Below, in pieces: positions 33,470-45,550 of a stretch of DNA of 64,000 bases (positions are counted from its first letter, which is position 1; every line of letters starts with the position of its first letter). The DNA lies in the NCBI RefSeq assembly GCF_947179165.1, contig NC_077238.1, positions 71,614,757-71,678,756 of the forward strand, in the 5' to 3' direction. The position numbers were made by a program, and so were the translations under genes. The stretch is from Solanum dulcamara. Lineage: Eukaryota; Streptophyta; Magnoliopsida; Solanales; Solanaceae. The notes beneath the pieces are model-generated. The model searched no databases. It had not been told where the DNA came from and worked only from the letters and a program-made list of their open reading frames with translations.

Positions 33470-34620
33470 CGAAAGCTAAGCTATTGCAGACCAGAAGAGT
33501 ACATGTGATAATAGCATTGAATGTCTCTTCCTCTGACCTCCCGGGGAAAGCATAATAATGGTCTCTGTAGCGAAGCTATCTGGCTTCACCCCCTTTACCT
33601 CTATCAAAAAATTAACCACTTTCAAAGGTCTAACCCAATTTTATATGCACGTTCTTACTAAAATCTTCGATTGCATTTACCCAAGTTTACTTATTGGGTC
33701 TTCCTGTACCCATAATCTTGTCGTTCCTATACCGATCCACTCTCTTGGAGCTTACAATGAAGTCATCGATCCTTATTTAGAATCTTTGAAATATACTCAA
33801 CAACCTAAATGCATTAATCGTATCTAAGATCTACACCTAGAACACATTATACCTATCAAGAAGACCGTACCCCAAATGACCCGCACCTTTCTACCCATTG
33901 AATAACTACAAAACATTACTGAATTTGACCCATTCTGTCTCTATCCCAAGTGATATACATTCTTTCGTAGGTCAGGTCACTAACAGAAGTAACACAATCC
34001 ATAATCTAACTAAGTAAGCATCGATATCATTATAGTAGTCATATCTTGACCCTCTTTGATATACACTCAATCTATGAAAATGCAGTAGAGATTCTGACCA
34101 CAATCCTTTTAAAAAGTGGCAAAATCCGCTCTTCTAGACTGAAGCAAAGTTGCATATTTGGATAAGGTACGAAACCTGGTCTCACAGGCGAATATCTTTC
34201 CTTGCTCTATATTTTGGAACTCATCTCCCATCTTGTCCCTCTAGGTTCGGAGGATATACTTTTCTATGAAGAAGTCAAAAGACGTTGTCTAGTTGCCTGA
34301 TCTCTGCCCCTGGTGGGCTTTCTCCTGCGACCTCTACCATGATCTCTCGTCACTAACCCCCTCTAGCTACAACCTTAATGGTTGGCTCAGGCGATGCTAT
34401 TGTTTTAGTTCTGAACATTTGCGAAAATAGAATGAAGAAGGTCAGATACCAATTTGTATCACCTAGATACCAATTGGATTCAAGTAATAGCACAAAAGAA
34501 AGAAGGAATGGAGTTTTCCTAAAGTCCCGTAGCCTTTCGAAGAAAAGTAAAGACGTCTCTGTACCATTCCGCAAGACTCTACTAGACCTGTCATTGTGTA
34601 ATGAGATCACCGAACCTAAA
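33470..34620 (-). pseudogene. Element 2 gag remnant (poorly preserved)
   Basis: Between the primer site and the protease, where gag should be. Only short minus-strand pieces are coding-like, such as an Arg/Gly-rich stretch near 34330-34290. Capsid motifs seen in elements 1, 3 and 4 are not recognisable. The 89-residue plus-strand ORF 33558-33827 has no known domain and is not called. Confidence 0.4.
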
Positions 34621-34632
34621 GCTCGGATACCA
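34621..34632 (-). promoter_or_regulatory. Primer-binding site of element 2
   Basis: The minus strand reads TGGTATCCGAGC, 11 of 12 bases matching the initiator tRNA-Met primer site, four bases from the 5' LTR boundary. Confidence 0.88.
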
Positions 34633-34910
34633 AGTTTGTCACGATCCAAAATGGGTCATGATTGGCACCCACACTTAACTTTCTGGGTGGGAGAACCAAT
34701 GATACAAACCCCAACTAATAACATAACGCGGAAGCTCAAATAAATATGTTTTCTCCAAAACCTAAAAGTCATCGCATGAAGGACATCAAAATTCTAAAAC
34801 TAAGTCTCGAATTATCAAACACCAAATAAATAAATAACATAACGTATCCGAAAATTAAGGACACCATGCCATGAAAAGAGCTTCCATCGCCAGCTAGAAG
34901 GATAGCTCAC

Positions 34911-35721
34911 CCTGAAATCTTATGAACTAGAGACTGACTAGAGCTGAGGTCGAGTCAAAGTCGGTGGAACACTCACTGCACCCCACAAAATAAAACAAGA
35001 AACGATACAGGTAGAGGTTAGTACAGGACAACATGTACTGAGTAGGTATCATCGTCCGACTCAAAATAGGAATCAATATACAATAAGTAATAGCGGGAAA
35101 TCAACTATAACACTTAACAGGTGGCAACCAACAAGATCAAGATCAAGTGACAACACAATGAACAATTTCATAACCAATCAATAATATTAAGATCACACAT
35201 GAGGACTTAAGCCTCCATATCACACCCTTTTGGAAAATGAGTTATTGGAGATTGGGTAGTATTAAGTCATTTTAATTTATTTTTCCTTTAATATTACCGT
35301 GCCGGAATGTGACACCCGATCCAAATATACCGTGTTGGAGTGTGACACCCGATCCAAATATACCGTGTTGGAATATGACACTCGATCCAAATATACTGTG
35401 TCGGAATATGACACCCAATTCAAATATACCGTGTTGGAACATGACACCCGATCCAAATATAATTAATTTATCATTCTTCATGATTATATTCCATTTCATT
35501 AACAATATTTCATCAAGTATTCTTTATTCAAGGCACCATTTTTGATAGAGCAAGTTTAAGATTATGGATTTCACGGTCTCGGGATTTCAGACCAATCACA
35601 ACAACATATCAACCATCCAAACCAGAACAATTAAATGCATAGTAAACTTCACACATTACTCAATGAATATCAATCACTATTAAGAGTCTATCTATGATAT
35701 AGAATAAAAACCATAACCTAC
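34911..35721 (-). other. LTR splice-like cassette, element 2 5' LTR
   Basis: Donor GTAGGT starting at 35721, TACTAAC at 35023-35017, AG at 34977-34976, island 34975-34911 (65 nt), then a GTGAGC donor. Being in the 5' LTR, this is the copy that would act on the element's own transcript. Confidence 0.5.
35295..35459. repeat. 33-bp minisatellite, 5 units (5' LTR)
   Basis: Same five-unit array as 28881-29045, with no difference seen. Confidence 0.95.
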
Positions 35722-36758
35722 CTCAACCGAAGAACCGAAGTAAAGCAAGCTAATCCACCAATGTCTTTCCTTTCTTCAATACCTCAGACCAATTTTAATC
35801 TATCAAATATATAATATTTATAAGTAAACTAATTCGTAAACACCAATATTATATATATGTTTAACCTAGACCCAATAGCTCACCCAATTCTATAAACACG
35901 TTCCTAATCTTGATGCCACTTAACATGTAAACTCCCATACTTTCTGAATTTTAAAACTAGGGTTAAACCTCAATTAAATTAAATAATTATTTTAAAACTT
36001 GAACCTTTTGTAACGCTTTTAAACGACCAAAATCTGTTCAAATACATAATCTTCATAAGAATACGAATTCAATGACACCCATATTGCTATATTTATTTTC
36101 GAATAAAAAATTAGATCAAAAAGTCATCCTGAGTCATTAAAGTCAAATCTGAAATTTTCTTTCCGATTATGTTTGCTCATGATAAAATAAACTCACATGT
36201 CAAATTTCAGCTAAAACGGATCGTTATTCGACCCCCAAATCAAGATTTTATGTTAAGAACCCTAGGGTCATATTTTTTTATTTCAGCGTTATTTCTCCAC
36301 CAATATATCCTAAAAATATGTTCATAATCACATAAAAATTTAATGGAAAGGATGAGAATAATTACCTTGACGCTTTGAAATGAAAATCCCTATTTTTCTC
36401 CTCCTTTATTTTTCTTTTCCCCTTTCTTTTCTTTCTTCCTCCGTATTTTTTTCTTCTAGTTTCTGTTTCTCGTATGCTTTCTCGCTGTTCTCACCTGTTA
36501 GGGTTTGGCTCCTTTTTCTTTTCTTAATTAATTATGTATCAAAATTAATAAACCCTATCCTTTTTCTTTAATAATTGGTATAGAGTATTAATTAAATTAA
36601 TATTTTAACCCACTAATTAAATAAGTTATCTAAGTTTTCCCCTTAACTAAATAACCGTAATTATTGGAAAGTCCAAAATAACCAATTAAAATTTACGGGA
36701 GGAGTCTTTTATGAACTAAAAATTTCTAATACTCAAAATGACCTAATGGGTCGTTACA

Positions 36759-36787
36759 GCAGGCTGGAACCAGCCGAACAAGTTTTA
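36759..36787 (+). pseudogene. EPRV-B coat protein sliver between two insertions
   Basis: 29 bases of coat-protein coding DNA between the right end of element 2 and the next solo LTR. It includes the GCAGG and TTTTA target duplications. In phase with both neighbouring coat-protein pieces. Confidence 0.75.
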
Positions 36788-37125
36788 TGTCATGCCCCGA
36801 GAGGGTATCCTAGACATGACCGGCACTCAAAAATCATTGCTGATTCCCAAGCAAACCACTTGGTCCAATCACATATTCGTTCATATTTAATCAGTCAGCG
36901 AAAAGTTTAAAATAAAGAAATAATTTAGTGGGCAATCCAAATCAACAATTCTAACTCAAGAAAGAAAGGCCATGGGCCAACAAATCAACTCTAATCTTTG
37001 TCATTTAAATTAGTTTGACAAGAATAATTCAAGGAAAGAAAATACGTAATCGACCCATCACTATCTAGTATATGAAGCCTCTATCACTACTATCTAATTG
37101 GTGCCAATAACATGTTCATGGCTAC

Positions 37126-37306
37126 CTCAAATCAAAATAAAAAGGGCTAACTCGACGCAAGAATAACATAAGCGGTGTCCTCCGAATGCAGGGGAGGACT
37201 CACCAATACGCTGAGTGTGTATAGATCCTCAATGGTGCTCCTATTAATGATCTATTAAACCTGTCTCTGCATCATGAAATGATGCAAGTCCAAATGGACG
37301 TCAGTA
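37126..37306 (-). other. LTR splice-like cassette, solo LTR 36788-39893
   Basis: TACTGAC at 37306-37300, AG at 37268-37267, island 37266-37204 (63 nt), donor GTGAGT starting 37203. A 78-nt intron-like segment follows to AG at 37127-37126, after which comes GTAGCCATG. The upstream donor near 39080 is mutated (ATATGTAAGG). Confidence 0.5.
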
Positions 37307-37454
37307 CATGGAATGTATGAGAATATAATATGGCAGAATGAAACATACCTCAAGGAAGAATAACATTGGTTCAAATATCTCAAATCAGAAAGATAAGAGA
37401 GACTCAATCAAAGTGTCATAAGTCTAAAGTAAGAATACATTTTTAGACAAAGAC

Positions 37455-37680
37455 CAATCATATACCATACAATCCAATCCAATCATGTACAATACAATTC
37501 AATCAAATCATTTACAATTCGATCCAATCCAATCATATCATGTATCCAATCCAATCCAATTACATACCATCAACTCTAATTCAATCACATATTATCTAAT
37601 CCAATCCAATCCCATAGCCAACCCAATCCAATCACATACCCAATCCAATCCAATCATATGCAATCAAGTCAATTGAATAG
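37455..37680. repeat. ATCCA/ATTCA-type pentamer-rich repeat
   Basis: Degenerate runs of AATCC and CAATC words broken by CATA and ACAAT, giving long pyrimidine-poor tracts. Accounts for the 63-residue ORF at 37485-37676. Confidence 0.75.
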
Positions 37681-38559
37681 CTATGCAAATTAAAATTATG
37701 CAATGTTTTACAATTCAACTCAATCATCTACAATCACAATCAAACCAATCATATCAAACACAATCCATTCAATTGGGAGTTTGTCTAACCGATAAACATC
37801 ACCTATGAGCCAGTGATATGCAACAAGCCGACGTTGTTGCCGCGTCCGTTCATACTTTGCCAGGGTATGAATGAATCAACCAATTATGGATCCATCAATA
37901 AATCAAGTCCTATCATTTCAGGATAATGAAATAGGGAAACATCCGACACGGTACAATTCCTTCCTATGTTGGCTACGTAGTTCATGGGATTCGAGTATGG
38001 ACTATACTCTTACCCAATTCGGTGCTCAATACTCCTCCCAAGACTCAATATGCTCATATCTATTAGTAAAAATACTCAAAATACTCATTCAGTTTCATTG
38101 GACTTTTTCAAATCAACTCATTTAGTCTCATTGGACTCTTTTCAAAACTCAAATCAAATCTGGCCTCATTGGACCTTCTTTCAAATCGACTCATCTCAAT
38201 CATCAAACTCTTCTCTTTAAATTTGATACTATCTCAACTCAATGGATGTAGAAAATATTATATGCATTTAAAATATAATTCCAACTCCTCAACTCAAACT
38301 CAGAGTAGATATTTTAATATAAAAATACTCAACTCATACTTAAACTCCTTTTTAAATCAAAGATGAAAATAATCATTCTTTAAACTCAAAATAGTGTATA
38401 AATAGTTTATGCAAAAAGGTTCACAAATCATTTATTTAAAACTCCTTCTCAAAAGATCATTTATTTTTAAAATGTTCATAAGACTCCCATCAAATCAAAT
38501 TATGCAAATCACATATCACATAATCACATTAGACTCCAATCCACTTCACCTCAAGCATC

Positions 38560-38690
38560 ATCATCAACATACCTCTTCATTCACATCATCATCAAATATC
38601 ATCATTCACATCATCATCAAACATAATCATCACATCATCATCAAATATCATCATTCACATCATCATCATCATCAAACCTCTACTCCAAAA
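38560..38690. repeat. ATC/CAT trinucleotide-rich repeat
   Basis: Repeated CATCATCATCAAATATCATCATTCA units. It produces a His/Ser-rich ORF (38409-38720) that is not a gene. Confidence 0.8.
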
Positions 38691-39324
38691 TTCTTATTTA
38701 ATTCTATGTTCAATTTATAGAGACAAACGGACATTCTAACTCTACCAAGGTTCCGTTCCTTTTTATGCCTTTCACATTCATAACTACCCCAATTCATTCT
38801 TTTCATCCCAACCAATGTATACACACAAAACCATCAATCTCAACCTCAAGACAATTATGATAAAAGAAATCTCATCTTGGGTTCATGTGAATGAATCATG
38901 AATCCATACTCTCAACTAAGTCAACTCAAGAACATCACTAACACATTTTAGTAATATTCTATAGTTTAGGAAATTTCAAGAAAACCTTCATAGAAGGTTC
39001 AAATATTTTACAACTTCTATCCAACACATCTATGGGCATATGGAAGAACTCAATCAATATTTTAGGTTAGCCTTACATATCTTAGAGTAGATTTTAAAGA
39101 AACCTTATTGTTGGGTCTTTAATGGGAAACTTGAATCCTTGAGCTTTTGAGGGCAAATTTTGTTGGAGATGTTTGAAAGAGAAGAGAATGGAGATTAGGG
39201 ATTTTTAGAGAGAGGCACAAGGCTGAAAATATGGTCCAAATCGTTCAAGGCTAGAGTATATAATTAGGGAAAAAGTCCAATTTTCCCTTCCTCAAAAATC
39301 TGGAAAACTGAGCAAAAACTCTCC

Positions 39325-39490
39325 TAGCGCTATAGTGGCGCATCGCGCCACTGCAGCGCCAAGCCAAAATAGGCTTGAAACCTTGCACATCTAATAGTGG
39401 CGTGTCGTGCCAAGGACCAAACTACTGAGGCTATTTTCTGGGGCTATAGTGGTGTCGGGCGCCACTGGAGCGCCAAGCCTAAATTTTCTG
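39325..39490. repeat. GC-rich palindromic island in LTR
   Basis: Three related words around GCGCCACT(G/GGA)GCGCCAAGCC and TAGTGGCG, separated by AT-richer DNA, about 400-570 bp from the LTR's U3 end. It stands out in a roughly 65 percent AT context. Comparable islands exist in the LTRs at 49220-49680 and 63281-63405. Confidence 0.7.
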
Positions 39491-39893
39491 CAGTGGTCGC
39501 CCAGGCCTGAAATTCCAGCAGTACTAGTCTGTAGTAAAATGGTCATAACTTTTGACTCCGAACTCCAAAAATTGCAATCTTGGTGGCGTAGGAAAGAAGA
39601 CTCAAAGACCTTTAATTTAGTAGGTTATGGGATACCCAGTTAGTTATATTCAAAGAGATATGGTCGTTGGAAGTTGACCCTAATACGAACTCATTCAGAA
39701 ACTTAGTCAAGATTAATTCTTTGGACTCGACTTGGTGTTAGAGATCCCTTATGACCCCTAAACACATCTAACACACTTCTAATACTTAGGAATTAGTCCT
39801 AACTCATATATATAATTACAAGTCCTTCGGTTCGAGTCTACACACACGTGGAGAAATGTTCGAGTCTTTGTGAAAAAAATTCCGGATGTTACA

Positions 39894-41042
39894 TTTTAAT
39901 AGACCCACTAGGGCTTATGCAGGTATAAATACTGCATTAAGAACAAAAGATAGTCACACACCCGTAGGATCAATGAAAAGTGAAGCAATTAATCCGTTTA
40001 TAATATATCTAGATTTAGATTGTATTAATAATACTGAGGAAGCTATAGATAAATGGGAAACTTCTTTAAGGATAGCAGTAACAGTAAACAAAATGGATTA
40101 TGACACCACTAAACATTTTATAGAACGAAGTCTATTAAATAGTGTGTTAAGATTTTGGCAAAACTTAAATGATGCCACTCAAAATGATATTTTTGGTACT
40201 GATGATAATATTGCTAATTTAATTACAAGAGCTACTGAAGCTATAAGATTAGAATTTGCCGGAGAAGGTAATATTTTAAAAGACCCTGCAACGATTAAAA
40301 AATACGAAATTGCTTTGTTAAGATTACAATTATGTGATATGTGTGAAATAGATAAATATATTTGTGTCTTTCAACATTATTATTACTATGTTTATAACAG
40401 AGTTAAAAATACAGAAATGTATTTACCGATGTTTTTCACTAAGATACCAGACCCTTGGGGTAAAGGTTAATAAATACTTATAATCCCGGAATAGTCGATA
40501 CTTTAGAAAAAAAATATAACTCATTTAAAAGATAAGCTTAGTACATGGTGTGCAGATGCCATATTAGCTAAAGCAACAAAAGGATTAAGAAAGAAAGTTA
40601 GTGTATGTTGTGATAATCCTAAAATGCCTATAATGATTAGATGTGAAAGTCCCTATTATTACAAAAAGATTAAAAGAAAATATAAGAAAAAGAAACTCTT
40701 TAAGAAAAAATATTTAAAAAGACAAAGGCTAGATATTACAAAAAGAAAGGATATACACAATATCAAAAACTTTTTTACAAAAGGAATAATAAAAGAAAAA
40801 ATCCAAAAGAATGCAGATGTTACTACTGCAAAGAGATAGGACACTACGCCAATAGATGTCCAAAGAAATTTGCTAATAATAACAAGAAAATAAAAATCGA
40901 TGAAGATATCAAAGAAATGATAAATTTAGAAGAATTTATACAACTAAATAATTTTGAAGAAGTTGAATCAGACGATACAATATTTATATTAACCGATACG
41001 GATTATTATTCTTCGACAGAAGAAGACAGTCAAAATGAATAA
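39894..41042 (+). pseudogene. EPRV-B coat protein, plus arm, main part
   Basis: Open from the LTR boundary to 40470 (capsid core), then frameshifted. The basic Lys/Tyr/Arg stretch is at 40624-40800. The CCHC zinc knuckle (CYYCKEIGHYANRC) is at about 40817-40858 in another frame. It ends at TAA 41040-41042, overlapping the movement-protein ATG at 41035. Structure as in the minus-arm copy. Capsid protein that binds RNA through the zinc knuckle. Confidence 0.82.
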
Positions 41043-42335
41043 TGAAATAGAAACTGATATAATAGAAGAAACAATAGAACAAGTTGGGGAATATAAACAA
41101 GATATTTTTATTGATAAAAAAAATTAAAACAAATACAAAAAGAAAAATTTTCTTTAACTAACTACTCAAGATTTGACGTAAATATACTTGATAGATTCGG
41201 ATTAAGAAGAAGACAACATTATTTATTTTATGGATTAAATATCCAAGAAAGAGCGTTAGAAGTTTTAGTTACTTCTAATAAAATAATAATTCCTTTATTA
41301 TCCAAAAAAGATATTCAAGATAAATTACGAAAAATAAAAACAAAAATTCAAAATACTCTAGGATGTATACATATAGGAGCAATCCAGATAATAATAAAAT
41401 CCACATTTAGAGAAGGACTAGATACCCTAATCGATTTAACTATTATAGATAATAGGATAATAAATAGGAAAGAAGCCTGCTTAGGAATACTACGAGGAAA
41501 TTTACAATATGGAAAGATTAAATTTAATGTTTATCCTAGAATTTCATACCATCTTCTAGATAAAGAATTTGATAAAACTTTAAGCTTAATACAAGATTTT
41601 AAAAGAAAAGATTTCTTTCATAAATACAATAGACCCTATTCGATAACATATGTAATCTCATATGCTATTTCTAATACACATCATTCTGATTGCTTTGCCA
41701 TAAAAGAGACAATAGATTATCCCCATCTATTTGAGGAAGTTAGTCAGATACAAATGCCTAGTATAATACAGATACAAGAAATAGAAGATATACCATTAGA
41801 TTTAGATTTACAATCTAAACCTTTGTACAATCAACAAGATTCCACATCTCGACTATCCTTTGAGGAAACTCGAGTCATAAATCCTACAGTGATGATAAGA
41901 AGAACACAATCGGAAAGAGTTAGACAACCTATCTTAGAAGCAAAAAATGATGAAATAAAAAATTATAAAATAAAAGGAGAATATTTTAATGGTATACAAT
42001 TTATTCCCATCAACATCCTATTAGATACAGGAGCTAGTGGAAATTACATTAGACTTAGGCTATGTAACCATCTCCAATAATATAAACTAAAAGATAATCA
42101 TCTTTATACTGATTTTAATGGAAAAAGACATGAAATAACAAACATGATAGAAAACATTTTAAAATTCAAAAATAACACTATACCTATAAGACTATTGGTT
42201 GAACCAGAAGAAAATAATGATATGTTAGAAATACTGATAGAAACCACTTTCCTAGATAGTATAAAACCATATGATATCCTTGATCATGGTATCAAGATTA
42301 CTTACGACGATAAGATAATTTTCATATCAAAATGA
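41035..42335 (+). pseudogene. EPRV-B movement protein with fused retropepsin-like domain, plus arm
   Basis: ATG at 41035. A frameshift and stops near 41125-41165 break the N-terminus. The 30K-type core is around 41400-41560. From 41754 the frame is open and encodes NILLDTGASGNYIRL near 42015-42060. A TAA at 42078-42080 replaces a Gln codon present in the minus arm. The rest (42144-42335) includes ILIETTFLD and ends at TGA 42333-42335, overlapping the polymerase ATG. Both arms thus carry the DTG motif at the end of the movement-protein ORF. Confidence 0.75.
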
Positions 42336-43461
42336 CAAGTCTATATAGTATCTATATACCAATAAGAATAACTTATAAAGATTACAAAGCAGAATATTTT
42401 GCTGCTTGTAGGCTGTATAGATAACGGATCAGGAATATGTTGTTGTAGACCAGAAATATTCCCCAAAGAATATCATTAGGAATTACCCGTTACTAAGGGA
42501 AAAGATATATCTAATAATATCGTAATAATTTCTAAAGGCATTGCTCAACCGATTATAATACTAGGATATTTTCTAATAAAATGTCCTCCATTTTATTTTC
42601 ATAATACTGGACAAGATGTTCTATTAGGAAACAACTTTTTAGAAATGTTTCATACTGTTTTATACGATAGAGTTTTATTTCAAATAAAATTCAAAACTCC
42701 TTGCCAACATATTATTGTGATAAAATAATTTAAAACTGCTTATTCCAAAAGATTACCTATTCACTTTAAACCCCGCACAGCCCAGCATGGTGATATAAGA
42801 TATCAAGATAAGCCAATTTTTCCAAAAAGTATTCAATTACTTCAATACGATACGGATTGGGACAACCCTCAAACTATAAATCAACAATCTAACAACTTGT
42901 TAGAATATCAGATAACTTTTAATAAATTAGAAAAAAGTTTAGACATGATTAAACAAAAGCTAGAACAATGTTTTTCAGAAAATCCCTTAGAATTTTGGGA
43001 TAAAAATAAGATAGAAGCCAAGTTAGAAATGAAGGATAAAGACAAAGTTATTAGAGTAAAACCAATGAGATACAACCCCGATGACCAAGAAGAATTCCAA
43101 AAACAGATTAAAGAATTATTAAGTCTTAGAATAATAAGACCTAGTAACTCCCCTCATAGCTCACCAACCTTTATGGTTAGAAGCCATGCAGAGATAGTAC
43201 GAAATAAACTAAGGATGGTTATTAATTATAAAAAATTAAATGATAATACTATATTTGATGAATATTTCCTACCAAATAAAAAAAGCCTAATTAATGAAAC
43301 TACTAACAAAAAGATATTTTTTAAGTTTGATTGTAAAAGCGGATTTTGGCAAATAAAAATAAATATAGATAGTATTCATTATACTGCATTTTCTACACCG
43401 CAAGGGCAATATGAATGGTTAGTTATGTCATTTGGATTAAAAAATGCCCCACAGATATTTC
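42332..43461 (+). pseudogene. EPRV-B polymerase, plus arm, first part (protease-like and RT N-terminus)
   Basis: ATG at 42332. The protease-like domain has DNGSGICC near 42419-42445 after a small duplication or frameshift, and the L-G-N-N-F-L block near 42620. A frameshift lies near 42730. RT N-terminus is open from 42897, with KSGFWQIK and the FSTPQGQYEW block, interrupted at 43461 by a solo LTR. Confidence 0.83.
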
Positions 43462-45550
43462 TGTAATGACCCGTTAGGTCATTTTGAGAACGGGTCCTCC
43501 TCCTTTCATAGAAGACCCTTTTCGTAAATTTAAGTTGAAAATTTTGGACCTTTTGGTAACTTCGATTAATTAGTTGAGGGATAATTTTAGAGAATTAATT
43601 TAATTGTTAGGCTAAATTGATATTTTTTTAAGACCTTATTCTATTTTGCTCATATAAATTAAGTTGGTGAATGTAACATTTATTTAGAATATAATTTGAG
43701 AAGAAAAAAAAACGAGTAAGAAATCGACGGAAGCAAAGCCCTAAGGGTCTCATTGAGAAAATAGCTTCAGGTACCTTGGGATATCTCTTTCCATATTATT
43801 TTTTTTAGCAATTAGTGGTGGTATATTAATGGATAGAAGTTTCATGATTGCCCTGTAGGTAATGATTGATAAAGTTGACATTCTTATAGAAAAATTATAA
43901 GTTTTGAGTCTTTCTTTTTCACTTCTTTGTTCTGTCCGTAAATTCCATACTTACTGTCAATTAAATATTAATGTTATGCCACCATAAACAAAGAATTGGG
44001 GAAATCTTGGGTGTATGCGAATCAATACAGGTTATTGGTTCTGAGATCTCTTTATTTTTCTATCATAATTTTGAATGGGGTTAAAATTGTTTAGGTGCTC
44101 CGAATTTATTTATCCATATTGAATATGTGTATTGGTGTATTTAGAGAAATTGAGACTTAAACCTAAGCTTGAAATTTAGAAAATATAATATTTGATTTAT
44201 TAATTGGCATCAAGATTTGGGAACTTGATTATAGATTTGTGTGAGTTTTGGGTCTAGGCTAGACATAGGTGTTGTTAGTTTCAAAATCTTATGGTGATTA
44301 TTCATTTGATTAGATTAGATTGATTTGAAAACCCATCGAAAGGGGAAGGCTCGGGTCTTGGAGTAATTGCTTGACTATTTGAGGCAAATGAATTTCTAAA
44401 CCTCAGTTTAAGCTTGTAGAAGCTTGTATTTCCGTGTTATGTGTACTAGGAAGTAATGAGAATTAGACTGGGTTATTGACTATATGATTGGCCTTAAAAA
44501 TAGAGATGAGGGATATAAAATTGTGATCTAATAACATGTATGGGTGGAATTGATATGTTGTGACTATGAGTTTATTTTGGACATGTGAAATGACTATGTT
44601 GATGTGAGATAGGAAAACTTATTGTTGTTGTCATGTTATTATCGTGAATTATATGAACATGAATTGATTGCATTGGTTTTGACATATTGTGTTGAGACTG
44701 AAAATGATATAAAACAAAAAGGGTCGGGCCACACGCTCCGTGGAAGGATATGTATATTGAGGGGATGGGCCACACGCTCCGTGGCAGGTTACATGGACAG
44801 AAATGTCCTCCATGGGTTCCGGACTGTTATTCAGCGGATGTGTACCGATAGGACAGGCATGCGTCATTTCATTGCATTGCATTGCATTGCACCTTTTTGA
44901 TATTTGTGAATTTGTGTTTACCCCTAGATTGCTCTGTGTATGTTGAACTTGACTTGGTATGATTCATTGATGAGACTATTTATGAGAATTTGTGGACTGT
45001 ATTACTGTTGTTATTGCACAAGTCTAGAGTTGGGCTGATTTTATGCAGGTTGTAGTTAAGGAGGTTCGGTTGGAAGGACAGGAGTACTTGTATCCATTGA
45101 GCTTTGCTTAGTTTTAGATGTCCACTTGCTGAGTACCGTGTTGTTTGGTACTCACCCCTTGCTTCTACACTTGTGTAGGTTGTGAGCCCGAATCTGCTTG
45201 ATCTCCCACTATTTTCTACCACATCCGAGGCTCTTATTTCGAGTGTTGAGGTAGCTGTTACATCCATCTAGTGGACACCTCTTACTCTTTCATTATGTTT
45301 TAGTCCTATTCTAGAGACAAAGACATTGTGACTCTATTTTCTTTCGTACTTCGGTAATTTATTAGTGGCTTGTATACTTGACAATTAGTCTTGGGGGGGG
45401 GGGGGAATTTTGAGATTATTTATTGGTTTTGATTAAGTTAAATCTTACTTTATTTCATTTACTTCCACACTTACTTTCTGTTGGGTTTTAGGCTAACTTA
45501 TCTCGGTGGATTGAGATGAGTGCCATCACACTTGGATTCGGGTTGTGACA
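43462..45550 (+). mobile_element. Solo LTR (LTR-B family) in EPRV-B RT
   Basis: 2089 bp, TGTAATGACCC...GGTTGTGACA, with target duplication ATTTC at 43457-43461 and 45551-45555. The start resembles the U3 end of element 2 LTRs. Contains a 13-base poly-G run at 45393-45405 and a repeated GGGCCACACGCTCCGTGG word near 44727-44785. ORFs in it (44622-44900, 44649-44882) are not genes. Confidence 0.95.
45149..45256 (+). other. LTR splice-like cassette, solo LTR 43462-45550
   Basis: Branch-like TACTCAC 45149-45155, pyrimidine-rich tract, AG 45177-45178, island 45179-45250 (72 nt), weaker donor GAG|GTAGCT at 45251. A donor candidate CAG|GTACCT lies upstream at 43771. Confidence 0.4.

Larger units (their letters stand above)
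28223..36758 (-). mobile_element. Ty3/gypsy element 2, complete but decayed
   Basis: 8536 bp with two LTRs of about 2.12 kb and a 5-bp target duplication GCAGG (28218-28222 and 36759-36763). The minus-strand internal region holds a decayed gag, then protease, RT-RNase H and integrase. It is inserted in the plus-arm EPRV-B coat-protein gene. The internal region (about 4.3 kb) is shorter than element 1, with a heavily eroded gag. Confidence 0.95.
34637..36758 (-). repeat. 5' LTR of element 2
   Basis: 2122 bp, TGTCACGATCC...GTCGTTACA. Holds a copy of the 33-bp minisatellite and the same splice-like cassette as the 3' LTR, offset by 6414. It differs from its partner mostly outside the central identical block. 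Confidence 0.93.
36788..39893 (-). mobile_element. Solo LTR (LTR-C family) in EPRV-B coat gene
   Basis: 3106 bp, TGTCATGCCCCGAG...GATGTTACA, with target duplication TTTTA at 36783-36787 and 39894-39898. The distal part is related to element 1 and element 4 LTRs. Minus-strand TATA near 39255-39262. Contains AT-rich satellite-like stretches and a GC-rich palindromic island (separate entries). No internal domain. ORFs inside (for example 37485-37676, 38409-38720) are low-complexity. Confidence 0.95.

Noticed and set aside
33558..33827. 89-residue plus-strand ORF
   Set aside because: Antisense to the expected element 2 gag region, with no recognisable domain and no homologous copy in the window.
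37485..38720. Several small ORFs rich in Asn, Ser, Ile and His
   Set aside because: Low-complexity ATCCA and ATC repeats inside a solo LTR.
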